Part shown: positions 9,716-17,674 of the stretch, piece by piece | How the letters are laid out: the number at the start of each line of letters is the position of its first letter | Position numbering within the stretch: position 1 is the first letter of the stretch | Assembly (NCBI RefSeq): GCF_000143415.4 | Contig: NW_003314263.1 | Location: 71,833-135,832 of the forward strand | Direction of reading: 5' to 3' | Source: Selaginella moellendorffii | Taxonomy: Eukaryota > Streptophyta > Lycopodiopsida > Selaginellales > Selaginellaceae | DNA length: 64,000 nt | Program-made: the position numbers and the translations under genes | Notes under the pieces: generated by a model | The model's database searches: none | Seen by the model: the letters and a program-made list of their open reading frames with translations, nothing else | What the model was told of the DNA's origin: nothing

Positions 9716-10606
9716 ATGGCGACGATCAAGAGCATCGAGAAGTGCGTTGCGAGGTACGAATCCCTGCCCGACAAAAAGAAGAGCGGCGCACTCAAGCAGG
9801 GCACAGCAATGGTGAAAGAATTCGTGTTCCAAGTGGCAAACATCGAGGGCGAAGGGCTCGACACACTGGAAGAGGTCAGCGATGCCATTGACCAGTACAA
9901 CCAGTCAAAGTCTTTTGCGCTCGATGGCTTTGGCGGCGACAGGAAGCCAAAGCTCGTGTCAACGCTCAACCTGTACAGGTGCCTGTGCTGGGTCAACGCC
10001 CAGGCCAAGGCCGACAAGGTTCCACGCCTAGATTCCGGGAAGATTCTCCGGATCCACAAGATGCTCGGGGAGAACACCAAGGACGAGGTTGATGCGGGCG
10101 AGTTTAGGAGGGCCGAGGCATGGACATTGACAACAGAGAGGCGGAAGCATGTCTACATGGATCCCAAGAAGATCCCGGCGGCTTTGGAGCAGCTCCTGTC
10201 AGCCACCAACAAATCCCTCGAGGAGGCATTTGCGGCAGATCCCAAGCTCAGGGTTGCAAAGCTGTTGAGCATTGGCGCCAGCTTCTTTTACAAGTTTGAG
10301 TGCATTCATCCGTTTAGGGATGGGAATGGACGCGTGGGGAGGCTTTTGGTGCTCTACTTGCTTACCTCCATAGTTCCTTGGGGCGCAAACAATCTCTATG
10401 CGCCCCGGGGTGGGGACGAGGCTTGCAATCCCCGGGCTCCTCCCAAGTTTGTGGACAAGGCCATGTATCTTAAGTGCTTCCAGGTGATGCAACAAGGAGG
10501 CAAGAACAGAGGCGAGCAGCAGCAGCATCCCGTGGAGTTGGAGGCACTTTTGGCCGAAGGGATTCATGTTGGCTGGACAAAGTTTGCAGCCAAAGCGAAT
10601 GTATAG
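9716..10606 (+). CDS. Fic-domain protein, copy B (probable AMPylator)
   Basis: This is an intronless 296-residue frame with the same start and stop as copy A. The Fic loop HPFRDGNGRVGR (residues 198-209) and the upstream IEG inhibitory-helix motif are intact. It differs from copy A by Asp75, Ala133 and Ile219, plus silent changes. Both copies are open and carry the same proximal promoter, including CTCCCCTATGAATAGAAAAG before the ATG, so both could be expressed. The low divergence means a recent duplication or gene conversion. Confidence 0.93.
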   Translation: MATIKSIEKCVARYESLPDKKKSGALKQGTAMVKEFVFQVANIEGEGLDTLEEVSDAIDQYNQSKSFALDGFGGDRKPKLVSTLNLYRCLCWVNAQAKADKVPRLDSGKILRIHKMLGENTKDEVDAGEFRRAEAWTLTTERRKHVYMDPKKIPAALEQLLSATNKSLEEAFAADPKLRVAKLLSIGASFFYKFECIHPFRDGNGRVGRLLVLYLLTSIVPWGANNLYAPRGGDEACNPRAPPKFVDKAMYLKCFQVMQQGGKNRGEQQQHPVELEALLAEGIHVGWTKFAAKANV

Positions 10607-10644
10607 TGTTAAAGTAGTAAAAGTATATATGTGTTAATGAATAT

Positions 10645-10793
10645 AGAACTGGCTTTCAACCTTGCATTGCTGCTTTGTTTAACCTTCAACTCTAAAGCTC
10701 TCACATAGTAGAATGTTAAATCAAAAGATAAATTTATATTTTATTAAACGAAATCTAAAATCGCTGGGAATTCTTCCCACTTTGATTCTAGAT
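10645..10793. repeat. Inverted copy of the block at 2,174-2,318
   Basis: Read on the minus strand, this stretch matches 2,174-2,318: an ACTGGCTTTCAACCTTGC-like end, then TTCAACTCT-AAGCTCTC, then a GATAAATTTATATTT core, then AATCTAAAATC-CTGGGAATTC. In copy A the block is 480 bases past the gene and in the opposite orientation. Confidence 0.75.
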
Positions 10794-10794
10794 C

Positions 10795-11290
10795 AATGTG
10801 ATTATCCTTGAAAGGTTGACGGACTTCGCAGGGGACAAGGAAGCAGTGAGGAGGGTGATGGAGATGGAGTGGGAGGTGAAGTTTTGGCTTGCATTGCCAA
10901 GGCCATCAACGAGAGAGGTGTGGAACTCATTGCTCATCTTGGTCACTGACACTTGGTTTTTTTGGAGTTGTTTTGTTTCTTCTTCTCCTTCAGTTCTTTG
11001 TTCTTCTACTTCTTCTCTTTGTTCTTTTATGCTTGTGTTTTGGCGAATCCTGTTTTGATTGTCTCAACTCTGTCTCGATCTTGAAACTAAAAAGCGTTTG
11101 GAAGTTTTGCGAGATGAAAGTTCCCGGGATGAAACCTTTCAGTGTCGAAAAACAAAGTTCAAAATGTTAGTAAGCGGGATGGAACTCAGTTTCACCGTCC
11201 TTGGCCGAGATGTCGGTGGGAACTCGTTGTATGATCTCAACTAGAACTTTTAGAAAACTTCAGCCTGTGTAGTTGACCGTTGTTGAACAT
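10795..11290 (+). pseudogene. SET-tail relic copy 2 with TRM61 shard
   Basis: 10,797-10,950 matches 6,340-6,519, the helical tail ending before a TGA, with a short internal deletion. The homology continues through the T-rich stretch (6,540-6,700 against 10,970-11,110). At 11,190-11,250 it reaches a TRM61 last-exon fragment (TTGGCCGAGATGTCGGTGGG...GTATGATCTCAAC), then the shared TTTTAGAAAACTTCAGC end. So 6,340-7,110 and 10,797-11,290 are two decayed copies of one larger unit. Confidence 0.65.
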
Positions 11291-11535
11291 TCTCACCGAA
11301 TAAGTTTCCGTTGGCTCAAATTTGACCAGTGCTAGTCAGCGTTAGTTGACTAGCTCGAAAGGACCGCATAGAAACCAACGTTTTTTACCAGGGACTTGAT
11401 TTTCCGGCATTTTCAGTGTGTGTGACAAAAAAACCCACCTCTGGCAACATAAACAACCAGCGCTCCCTGTTTTAACATTTGCAACCGATGCAATGCAATG
11501 CATAACTTTTCGTTCAAACGAGACTCACCAGAAGG

Positions 11536-11650
11536 CGATGGAGAAGTATGCACGACTGGGGGATTGGCAAGGAGGAAGACGCCAAGGCCATCTGCGAGAG
11601 AGGTATGGAACTCGTTGCTCAGGGTCGAGGTCTCTGAGTGATGTTTTTCT
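11536..11650 (+). pseudogene. SET-tail relic, copy 3 (short)
   Basis: A short frame reading ...EEDAKAICERGMELVAQGRGL then stop matches the end of copies 1 and 2 (AKAINKRGMELIADLGH then stop). Only about 35 codons can be aligned. Confidence 0.5.
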
Positions 11651-11731
11651 ACTACTACTTCAAGTTTGTCCGTGAGAGAAAAAGCAAAGTGATAAGTTAA
11701 GATAGAGCTCCAAAGCTATAAAATAGAAAGA

Positions 11732-11813
11732 CGTCGCCTGAGAGATTCGAACTCTCGCGGGGAAACCCCATGTACTTAGCAGGCACACGCCTTAACCACT
11801 CGGCCAAAGCGAC
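11732..11813 (-). tRNA. tRNA-Ser (anticodon GCU)
   Basis: This is an 82-base cloverleaf on the minus strand. The acceptor stem is GTCGCTT with AGGCGAC. The D arm is GGCCGAGTGGTTAAGGC. The anticodon GCT sits in the loop of TGCCTGCTAAGTACA. A long variable arm (GGGGTTTCCCC) and the T arm GAGAGTTCGAATCTCTC follow. The long variable arm is typical of class II tRNA-Ser. It lies 315 bases downstream of TRM61, an enzyme that modifies tRNAs. Confidence 0.95.
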
Positions 11814-12127
11814 ATTTTGATGAAAAATTTATAAATCTCTCTTCTCACAGCATGGTCCAAAATCTTGTTTCATCTAATATCATTTGTATCACCTTGTAAT
11901 CCAACCTTGTATCATTTGTACGACGACAAGATCGCAGCGGCAGCAATAACATGAAAAAGTGTTATTTTTTTTGGGATTTTTGGAAATTGTGTGAGAAGTC
12001 GAGGGATCGCTCGCGTTCGTTTCCACTGCAAGAAAACAACCAAAGTCGATTAGGAAAAATAGCTCCTCTTGAAAGATCGTCTAGAACCCCACCAAAGAAA
12101 GAACAAGAAAAACCAAGAGAGCTTACC

Positions 12128-13824
12128 TCAGACTTGGCAGCGAGCAAATGTGAGAAAGCCAGTGTGTCCCTTGGTTTCAGCGTAAGGCCTTGCCATGACC
12201 GCGCCAATGCTTGGGTTGGGAGCATCACCACCGTCCGGCCTCGGCTTCTCAGACGAGTCCGAGCGCCTTCTCTTTTGTGGAGGTAACGATGCATCCTCAA
12301 CTTCGCCGTTGTTAACCGAGATGTCGGTGAGGAACTCCTTACGAATCTCGTATGATCTCAACAGGACCTCGAACGTTCGAATGTCTGCAGCGGAACAGTT
12401 AGTCTAGAAAGCGTAGGACTTCGAAAACTTTATACCCACAAAGTTGTACTTCCTGAATGCCTCGCAAGTTCTTTGCACTTGTTCGATGCACGGAGAAAAG
12501 GAGCAGCACGAAGCATTGGGCCGGAGACAGATTAGCACCGATTCAACCGCCAGCCATGGCTGCGGCAAGTCGAGGAAAACTGCGTTGGCTTTGTCTGTAA
12601 GCTCTTCCGGAAACCCCTGCCCCTGGATATCTCGAACACCAACGGTCACGTTGTTGATGCGATTGTTCTCAAAGTCCTTCCTACCGAAAAAGTTAAAAAA
12701 ATGTGATCACCTTTAGTATCGAGAGGAAGAAAAGGGAAAAAAAAGTACAAAGTTAGAGACGCAGGAAGTAAGTCCTGGAAGAAAGCTACAACTCTGTGAA
12801 GATGGCAGTAAGTTTCGAAAGAGAAATATGAGAAAGGAAAGACAATGCCAGAATCGTGCAAAAGACTGTCACACAGGAAGAATAGAAACCAAAAGAAGTA
12901 GAAAAAAGAAGAGAATTGCGAGAGAAGCTCGAGGCTCGTGAAAATCCAAAGTATAGATCAAAAGAGAAGGCTAGAGAGGCAGGAAGTAAGTCCTGGAAGA
13001 AAGCTACAACTCTGTGAAGATGGCAGTAAGTTTCGAAAGAGAAATATGAGAAAGGAAAGACAATGCCAGAATCGTGCAAAAGACTGTCACACAGGAAGAA
13101 CCAAAAGAAGTAGAAAAAAGAAGAGAATTGCGAGAGAAGCTCGAGGCTCGTGAAAATCCAAAGTATAGATCAAAAGAGAAGGCTAGAGAGGCAGGAAGTA
13201 AGTCTGGAAAGAAATCTACATCTCCTTCGGAAGGGCAAAAGAAAAGAGAAAGATGATGCTATCAAGAAACGAAAGCCAATGCTAGAATCGTGCAAAAGAC
13301 TGTCACTCGCTGTAGACTAAACCGGAACGAAAGAATGCAAAGAACAAACCATCTCGAATGGAAGAAAAAGAGAGAAAAACTCACCTTGCGAGAGAAGCTC
13401 GAGGTTCGTGAAAATCGAAAGTATGGACGTGACCAGAGGGAGCGACGGCCCTGGCAAGAGAAGTGGTGAGCGATCCACTCCCAGTGCCCGATTCCAGCAC
13501 CACACAACCAGGCCGGAGCTCCAGCCCGCAAATAACGAAGCTAATGTCCGCGAGGTACAAGATCTGCGTCCTATGGCTGAGAACCAGCGTCCACAGCACT
13601 GGCGATGGCGCCAGGAGATAGACAAAGCCGCTGCCCTTCTTCTTGTCCACCACGCGGCTCCCAAATGGCTTGCCGATCCAATCGTCGTGCCGGAACACGC
13701 CGAATCTGTTCTGGAGCTCACCGCCCTTGCGCACCGTCACAGCCTTCATCCGATCGTGGCGCTCGTAGACGATCACCACATCGCCCTCGCGAATGCTGCT
13801 GCTGGAGGCGATCGCCATCGCCAT
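12128..13824 (-). CDS. TRM61: tRNA (adenine-58-N1)-methyltransferase catalytic subunit
   Basis: Three exons join in frame: 13824-13385, 12680-12436 and 12384-12128, giving about 313 residues. The N-terminal half has the small TRM61 beta domain (EGDVVIVYERHD...). Next come the AdoMet-binding motif VLESGTGSGSLTTSLARAV, GHVHTFDFHE, and the motif FLDLPQPWLAV with SFSPCIEQVQRTCEA. The protein ends in GHTGFLTFAR, a family hallmark. Together with TRM6 it makes m1A58 in the tRNA T loop, in the nucleus. The second intron is only 51 bases. The first intron carries tandem duplications that include copies of the exon 1 end. The start codon is 52 bases from that of the divergent RRM gene. Confidence 0.93.
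12761..13257. repeat. Tandem 212-218-base repeats inside TRM61 intron 1
   Basis: Units begin with GCAGGAAGTAAGTC at 12,761, 12,979 and 13,191, with the third unit truncated. Units 1 and 2 are nearly identical apart from a 6-base difference. Each of the two complete units ends with a copy of the last 45 bases of TRM61 exon 1 (12,916-12,958 and 13,128-13,170, compared with the real exon end at 13,386-13,430). The unit therefore arose from an exon 1/intron 1 segment. Confidence 0.88.
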
Positions 13825-13876
13825 AAACCCTAAATTTTGTGGGCAGGGGTTTTAGGGCTTGGAGGGAATTTCTTCC
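13825..13876. promoter_or_regulatory. Compact bidirectional promoter with telo-box motifs
   Basis: Only 52 bases separate the TRM61 start (13824, minus) from the RRM-protein start (13877, plus). They contain AAACCCTAAA at 13,825-13,834 and TTTTAGGGC at 13,850-13,858. Telo-box motifs (AAACCCTA) are known near starts of plant genes for translation and RNA metabolism. Confidence 0.6.
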
Positions 13877-14664
13877 ATGGCGTTCTTGGGGAGGGCGCAC
13901 GGCGCTGCGAAGGCGCTGGCCAGGATTCCGGCTCTCTGCGTCCCAAAGCGCGATTCTTCTACGATTTTCGTTGGAGGTATGGATTGCGCGCTCTCTATTC
14001 AGCATAGACACCGGCATTCTCTTTCTTTTCGATGGATTTCCTGGGATCCAATGACCACATTTCTCCAAAGGAGTGGTTTTCTATGCTCAATTTCTCTTCT
14101 ATTTCATGATTCCAAGTCCTCGATTGTCGAATCGCTGAAGTTTCTAGGATTGGAAGGAAAGAACTCGATCAGATCATGCGAGAGAAGAATTGTTGCTCCA
14201 GCGATTCTTTTATTTTTTGGGTGATTTGTTTCTCATCCAACTTTCAGGATTTTTTTCTTTTGCGGGAACTAATCTCTGCGTCTCACAGGCCTTTCTTGGG
14301 GACTGACCGAGGGAATTGTCCAGGAGGCCTTCTCTTCGTTCGGCGAAGTTAGAGAAGGTACTAGTTTTCCTTTTGCGATGGCTCCAAACCAGCTCGCGCT
14401 CCTCCAGTTAGAATCGTGAAAGACCGGGAGACTGGCAAGTCCAAAGGCTATGGATTCATCACTTACGTCTCCGAGGCGGACGCTCAAGACGCTCTCCAAG
14501 CCATGGATGGAAAGGTTTGTTCTCTCCAATTCCTTTGGCATGGTCTCTCTCATTCCTTTTCTTTGTGGCAGAATCTAAACGGTCGTGAGATCCGTGTGAA
14601 TTTTGCTGCTAGAGATATCCCCTCGAGAATGTCCCCGGGTTTCTCTGGAGGCGTTGGTCGATAA
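13877..14664 (+). CDS. Small RRM RNA-binding protein, probably mitochondrial
   Basis: Four exons join in frame: 13877-13976, 14289-14357, 14408-14514 and 14572-14664, about 122 residues. The N-terminus (about 27 residues, rich in Ala, Arg and Lys with no acidic residues) looks like a mitochondrial presequence. One RRM follows, with RNP2 IFVGGLSW, the helix TEGIVQEAFSSFGEV, RNP1 KGYGFITY, the second helix and the last strand GREIRVNF. The tail is short (PGFSGGVGR), not a long Gly-rich domain. Such proteins act in organelle RNA processing or editing, or as RNA chaperones, and would fit with the PPR genes in the window. I used the first ATG after the telo-box. Confidence 0.88.
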
Positions 14665-14987
14665 AGACTAGTTTTCGTGCGTAAGATCACCCAAACTAGA
14701 AGCTCATAAATCACCATCATAACTTTGGTCAAAGATAATTATCGTGGTTAACGTGTGTGCTATGTCCGCGAGTTCGCACAAGCTATGATACGTTTGTGGA
14801 TCTAGATAAAAGAAAATGATTATAATTTTTAAATGTTTATGATTATAAAATGATCTTATTAATTAATTTTCATGAAAGGTCTTTCTTTGGGAACGACCAA
14901 AGGGAATTATCCAGGATCTAAGACTGTATAAACGAATATCCGGATCATAAGAAACTAGATTACTCTTTTATAAGAAAGCACAGAAAT
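14665..14987. other. Unassigned AT-rich spacer
   Basis: No gene is visible. 14,880-14,920 carries words that resemble exon 2 of the RRM gene (TTTCTTTGGGAACGACCAAAGGGAATTATCCAGGA, compared with 14,293-14,325), so a short RRM-exon shard is likely there. Confidence 0.5.
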
Positions 14988-15069
14988 GTCGCTTTGGCCG
15001 ACTGGTTAAGGCGTGTGCCTGCTAAGTACATGGGGTTTCCCCGCGAGAGTTCGAATCTCTCAGGTGACG
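14988..15069 (+). tRNA. tRNA-Ser (anticodon GCU), second copy
   Basis: This is 82 bases with the same anticodon loop, variable arm and T arm as the copy at 11,732-11,813, but on the other strand. One D-arm base differs (GACTGG for GAGTGG), and the acceptor 3' strand reads AGGTGAC, giving a G-T pair. Both changes are tolerable, but the D-arm change could weaken the fold. It may be active or an early pseudogene. Confidence 0.88.
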
Positions 15070-15259
15070 TGACAAAAAACGTTTGCATTTTGTTTGTAAA
15101 GAATGAGAATGCTTTGCATTTTCTTTATATATTCAATGTAAATCCCTTCGACCAAGAGGGCCTCTCACCCTCTTGCCTTGTTGCATCGCTAGCACTTGAG
15201 GTTCGTGGATTACAAACCTCTAGGTGTAGAGATTGTTGGCGCCCCAGGATGCTCTTGTA

Positions 15260-15480
15260 AAAGAAGGCGCTCACCACCTTTGCAACCCTGAGCTGGCGAG
15301 CTGCTGCAAGTGCCTCCTTGAGCTCCAGATCTTCTTGGGATCCCAGCATCTTTTGGATCCTGGAACCTTGTCAGCCTTGGCCGGGCGTTAAGTCACTACA
15401 GCCACTTGAATAGATGGGTCGCGCAAGACTTTGACCGGTCGTAATGGTCAATGGCGTCGCTAACCTCTTCTAGTCTGTGC
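15260..15480 (-). pseudogene. Fic gene relic with internal deletions
   Basis: On the minus strand three pieces of Fic copy A occur in order with the intervening parts lost: RLEEVSDAIDHYDRSKSC near 15,440-15,475; a non-coding match to the AAGGCTGACAAGGTTCC and AAAGATGCT words near 15,350-15,390; and LRVAKVVSAFFYK near 15,262-15,300. The active-site loop is absent. Confidence 0.8.
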
Positions 15481-15499
15481 CACACATCGGACATTAAAG

Positions 15500-15700
15500 T
15501 TAAGAACTTTTCGTTTCTGAATATCGCACTTTTATTCGATATATGCAAAATCTCTTCACCCAGTCCGTCATGTAAAGCCTGGGTTCTCCATTGCCAAACC
15601 ATACGAATGCTTGGATCCATAAATTGGTTTCATTTGCATATTCCATCACAAATCCTGCACTCCTTCCTGCCTCCATAGAATGAGATGTGGCAGGCTCACA
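15500..15700 (-). pseudogene. Shard of the secreted-protein gene, minus copy
   Basis: The frame MEAGRSAGFVMEYANETNL then WIQAFVWFGNGEPRLYMTD joins two parts of the protein at 16,594-17,580: the GRSVGFVVQYANN region and the C-terminal LWVQAFIWSGNGE region, with the roughly 190 residues between them missing. It is the left arm of an inverted pair with 15,720-15,900. Confidence 0.7.
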
Positions 15701-15719
15701 CACTATGCCGCCGTGTTGG

Positions 15720-15900
15720 CTGGAAGAATGGGGTGCTCCCGGTCTCTGGCTTGCGGAGGGTGGTCGGCGAGAACAAACTACAGATGTAAGCATTCATATG
15801 GTTACGCAATGGAGAATGATGGATGTCAGGCTTTACATGACGAACTTGAGGAAAGAGGGTTCCACCGAGCACAGAATAGAATTGCTATGTTTGAGAAATA
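15720..15900 (+). pseudogene. Shard of the secreted-protein gene, plus copy
   Basis: The plus strand matches the 3' end of the gene at 16,594-17,580: GGGGTGCTCCCGGTCTCTGGC, then AAGCATTCATATGG, then CAGGCTTTACATGACGAACTTG, then CCGAGCACAGAATAGAA. Frameshifts break the coding frame. Together with 15,500-15,700 it forms a head-to-head inverted arrangement. Confidence 0.7.
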
Positions 15901-16114
15901 TAAGTAAGAATCCCATGAGACGATATTTTCGAATATTCAAAGGTTTAACGATGGAATCTTCCAGTGATGTCGTCTGAAGTTTTCCAGCGTAACATTCTGA
16001 CTGGAAGTTTTGATCTGGATTGTTCCACACAAGGATATAACAAGGACAAAGAAAGGCATTTAGGAAGCAACTTTGTCGGTAAGGGTTTATGAGTTTCTAG
16101 ATATTCGATATTAG

Positions 16115-16362
16115 ATCATAGGACAATGACAGCGAAGTTGAGGACGGTCGTTGCCTCCACACAAGAGATACTCCCAGCCATGCTGCAGTAGGCGCCGATC
16201 AAGAGATTCCAGGAGAAAACGTTGCGCCGGTAGATCGCATCGAATGCCGTCCTCGCGTCGCGGGTGCTGCCCAGCCGCCTGGTGCGGTCGTGGCAAGGCA
16301 TTCCGCTGAAACAAGGACGCACTGGCTTTCTCACATTTGCTCACGGCCAAGTCCGAGTTCTT
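16115..16362 (+). pseudogene. TRM61 last-exon relic with an inserted PPR shard
   Basis: 16,115-16,180 matches TRM61 exon 3 in plus orientation (GACAGCGAAGTTGAGGA...GTTGCCTCCACA). 16,275-16,362 matches the end of that exon (GGTGCGGTCGTGGCAAGGC...CTGGCTTTCTCACATTTGCTC). Between them lies unrelated sequence that codes, on the minus strand, for a PPR motif. Stops and the insert abolish any TRM61 function. Confidence 0.75.
16180..16265 (-). pseudogene. PPR gene shard inside the TRM61 relic
   Basis: The minus strand codes for DARTAFDAIYRRNVFSWNLL then IGAYCSMAG, the typical junction of an S-type repeat and an L-type repeat of a plant PPR protein. It has no start and no flanking repeats. Confidence 0.7.
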
Positions 16363-16593
16363 TTGTGGTGATTGTTGACGAACTTTTGAGAATCGAGAGT
16401 TAAAAATAGCCCAAGAAAGTTAAAATTCAAAGAGCCAACTCTAAACGACTTTTCCTTTCTCATGCAGTGGAAATGACTGTGAGCGATTGCCCCCTTTTCT
16501 TTCCCCTCGCAACTTGTCACGGGAGCTGGGACTTTTCTAAGTTAGCAAAACTGTGTATTACTTTGCAACATATAAATTCCAAACATCGCACTT

Positions 16594-17580
16594 CTATTCT
16601 ATATGTGCTCGGTTGACCAAATCTGTTTTGCCAAGTTTGTCATATAAAGCCTGGCATGACCATCGTTCTCCATTGCCAGACCATATGAATGCTTGGACCC
16701 ATAGTTCGTTTTCGTCTTCAAGATGACCACCCGCGATCCAGAGACCAAGAGCACCCCATTCTTCCAGAGAGACAAGACACACGCTTGATCCCTCCCGCGA
16801 ACAATCCTCCGGACAATCTCGGCTACGTCTTACCACCAGATCACACCCGGCCTCCATAGACAGCCTAAACTCCATGCTCGGTGAGACCAAGCTGTTCCCC
16901 TCGGGCAGCGTCGATCCCTCGCCAACTAGAGACGTAGCAAAGACCCAGCAATTCCCGGCGTCAGGGTCAACGCCCAAGCCAACGACCGTGCTGACTGGGT
17001 GTACAAGGAAGTCAGTGCGGTCAAACCCAAGTAGTTCACCGCTTGATCCACCACCTCCTTCAGGCCTATTGCCAGGATCGCTGCCGAATGGGGTTTCCTG
17101 GAACTCATACTCAATCCCAAAGTAGCCGAGCACTATGTTGACTCGGCCGAACCAGCTTGGCGTGCGAGCCACGTCTAGCAGCTCCGCTCGGATGGTTGCA
17201 ATCATCCGCCCAACGCTGTCTAGGAGGTCGCCCCCTGGGAGGCTCGCGCGACCTGGCGCCACGGAGCAAATGTCTGCGTTCTCAGTGTAAGCTCGGTTGT
17301 AGAGCCACACTCTCACACGGACGTAGGCATTGTTTGCGTACTGCACCACGAATCCCACGCTCCTTCCTGCAAAGTAACCAAAATTGCCTCTAAACCTCCT
17401 CCCCACGAAGGCCTCGAGGCGATCCATGAGGTCTTGGACACGCTCCACGGCAAGCTGCGCAAAACCAAGCCGAAACCTGAAGATTCCACCAAACTGGTGA
17501 TTCGCCGGGGGGCAGAGGAGAATCGAGCTCATGAGCAAGAGTAGAACTGGAGCTAGAACAATGAGCGCCATGTTTCTCAT
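16594..17580 (-). CDS. Secreted protein of unknown family
   Basis: This is an intronless 328-residue frame. Residues 1-24 form a clear signal peptide (basic start, then ALIVLAPVLLLLMSSILL). The mature part has no membrane helix and no motif I recognise. It has several Cys in the second half, notably CDLVVRRSRDCPEDCSREGSSVC near residues 243-266, and two aromatic stretches (YANNAYVRVRVWLYNRAY; LWVQAFIWSGNGE). The two aromatic stretches have similar shape (VQ/VR with WLYN/IWSGN) and may be a beta-sandwich duplication; this is only an impression. A TATAAAG lies 55 bases upstream. Two shards of this gene lie at 15,500-15,900. It may be lineage-specific. Confidence 0.75.
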   Translation of the reverse strand: MRNMALIVLAPVLLLLMSSILLCPPANHQFGGIFRFRLGFAQLAVERVQDLMDRLEAFVGRRFRGNFGYFAGRSVGFVVQYANNAYVRVRVWLYNRAYTENADICSVAPGRASLPGGDLLDSVGRMIATIRAELLDVARTPSWFGRVNIVLGYFGIEYEFQETPFGSDPGNRPEGGGGSSGELLGFDRTDFLVHPVSTVVGLGVDPDAGNCWVFATSLVGEGSTLPEGNSLVSPSMEFRLSMEAGCDLVVRRSRDCPEDCSREGSSVCLVSLEEWGALGLWIAGGHLEDENELWVQAFIWSGNGERWSCQALYDKLGKTDLVNRAHIE

Positions 17581-17634
17581 GTTTTCTCGCTCTTTGGGGT
17601 ACGATACTTACACAATGATTCACGTAAGCTCTTC

Positions 17635-17640
17635 TTTATA
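17635..17640 (-). promoter_or_regulatory. TATA box of the secreted-protein gene
   Basis: The minus strand reads TATAAAG, 55-60 bases before the ATG at 17580. This leaves room for a start site and a leader of about 25 bases. Confidence 0.45.
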
Positions 17641-17674
17641 CTTTGTTAGAAAGGTTGGTTATGTCTTTGGAGGA

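Larger units (their letters stand above)
8995..10630. repeat. Segmental duplication, copy B (Fic gene and upstream flank)
   Basis: This is a near-identical direct copy of 1-1,690, with short deletions upstream and a handful of substitutions inside the gene. Similarity ends just after AAAAGTATATATG following the Fic stop codon. Confidence 0.92.
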
